Origin: Gnetum montanum
Taxonomy: Eukaryota; Streptophyta; Gnetopsida; Gnetales; Gnetaceae
NCBI GenBank assembly: GCA_015680685.1
Contig: MNCI01038314.1
Location: forward strand, 103,126-134,940
Direction: 5' to 3'
DNA length: 31,815 bases
Within the stretch, counting starts at the first letter, position 1, and every line of letters begins with the position of its first letter. The notes below the pieces were generated by a model. It ran no database searches. It was not told the origin of the DNA and saw only the letters and a list, made by a program, of their open reading frames with translations. This document shows positions 31,241 to 31,815 of this stretch, in pieces. The position numbers and the translations under genes are program-made.

Positions 31241-31815
31241 AGGACTCATTTCTGAATTCAAGTTATGCAGCTGGTTTCTTGGTCTGCCTACCTCTGATGA
31301 CGCTGACGCGCGCCGCCCCGATCAAGCTGAAAACATACATCGTTTTTTTTAGAAAAGAAAAACAGTGAATCATAAATAGTGTTGGATGCCCGTATCAGGG
31401 CAAACGGAGCCACCGAGACCTCCGCACAGATGCTGCGCTAATGAATCTTCACTAGTGAGTTCTAAAGAAAAAGNCTCTACCGCGGCAATTGATCCACAAC
31501 GTGATGGCCCTAAAATTTGAAATCAATGGTGGAAATTTGAAAGAACAAATTACAAAAACGTGGAAGCACAGGAAGCCCTGGAAAATTTGGGGCAAAATAA
31601 ATTAATTCTTGCCACTGAAACCCCACGATTCAGGGCAATTTGTCTTGTGAATGGAGTCTATTTCCAGATCTTCCTCTAGTATTAGACGAAGTAACGATGC
31701 TGGATGCAGCTGCTGAGCCTTCTCTCACGGCGGTGGTTGTTGACGATCCTAGAAAGAAGCGGGATATTTGAAGAATATTTGTTAACTGTTCCAAGTCTAG
31801 CGCCCTTGCATTTGG
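31241..31815. other. CpG-richer terminal segment, possibly gene-proximal
   Basis: Base composition shifts. 31300-31320 (GACGCTGACGCGCGCCGCCC) and 31390-31440 are clearly more CpG-rich than the rest of the window. CATAAATAG at about 31369 could be a plus-strand TATA-like site. Plus ATGs at 31652 and 31699 open only about 22 and 24 codons. The minus strand is open for about 60 codons from the right edge. An N is at 31474. I cannot assign a gene. Confidence 0.35.

Noticed and set aside
31155-31352. Plus ORF with a CTG start (KSDDLSTSNQWQFYWPRCAK) as a gene
   Set aside because: No ATG, no recognised domain and no splice context that can be supported.

Overview
The window is nuclear DNA from a land plant with a repeat-rich genome, most likely a gymnosperm or another large-genome seed plant. 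The plant origin rests on a recognisable plant VPS39 gene, plant-type Ty3/Gypsy retrotransposons primed by a tRNA-Asp-like sequence, a plant-style non-LTR element and tRNA-derived SINEs. The gymnosperm guess is inference, from AT-rich sequence and from a host gene whose upstream exons do not appear in more than 20 kb of repeat-filled DNA. I see no prokaryotic, organellar or viral-genome signature.

Layout. 1-3911: AT-rich intergenic DNA with two tandem duplications, SINE copies and the 3' flank of the gene. 3912-6847 (minus): seven exons for about the last 670 residues of VPS39, a HOPS/vacuolar tethering subunit; every internal intron is phase 0, and one exon carries a net +1 frameshift. 6961-8032: a 1.07-kb foldback element with long, asymmetric inverted arms, apparently in the VPS39 intron. 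8825-21713 (plus): an old, stop-riddled Gypsy element (E1) with gag-like, protease, RT, RNase H and integrase remnants. A second LTR element (E2, 13333-19369, plus, target duplication GGGGT) sits inside its integrase. 21714-22405: SINE pieces. 22540-24060 and 29989-about 30200 (plus): a non-LTR (LINE) reverse-transcriptase remnant split by a third LTR element (E3, 24061-29983, minus, target duplication GCAAG). 30200-31815: mostly unassigned AT-rich DNA, with a CpG-richer patch near 31300-31460.

E2 and E3 are two diverged copies of one family. Each carries gag but no recognisable protease, RT or integrase, which makes it a TR-GAG-type non-autonomous element. Both also carry a second small ORF just upstream of the 3' LTR. 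Its ATG directly follows a conserved branch-point-like motif and 3' splice site, as expected for an env-position ORF expressed from a spliced RNA. The long noncoding stretch between gag and this ORF is also conserved between the copies and partly shared with E1, a plausible autonomous relative. This is the most interesting feature of the window.

The order of events can be read from the nesting: E2 landed in E1, E1 ends inside a SINE, and E3 landed in the LINE. The E2 and E3 LTR pairs each differ by several percent by hand count, so neither insertion is very recent. All retroelement genes here are broken.
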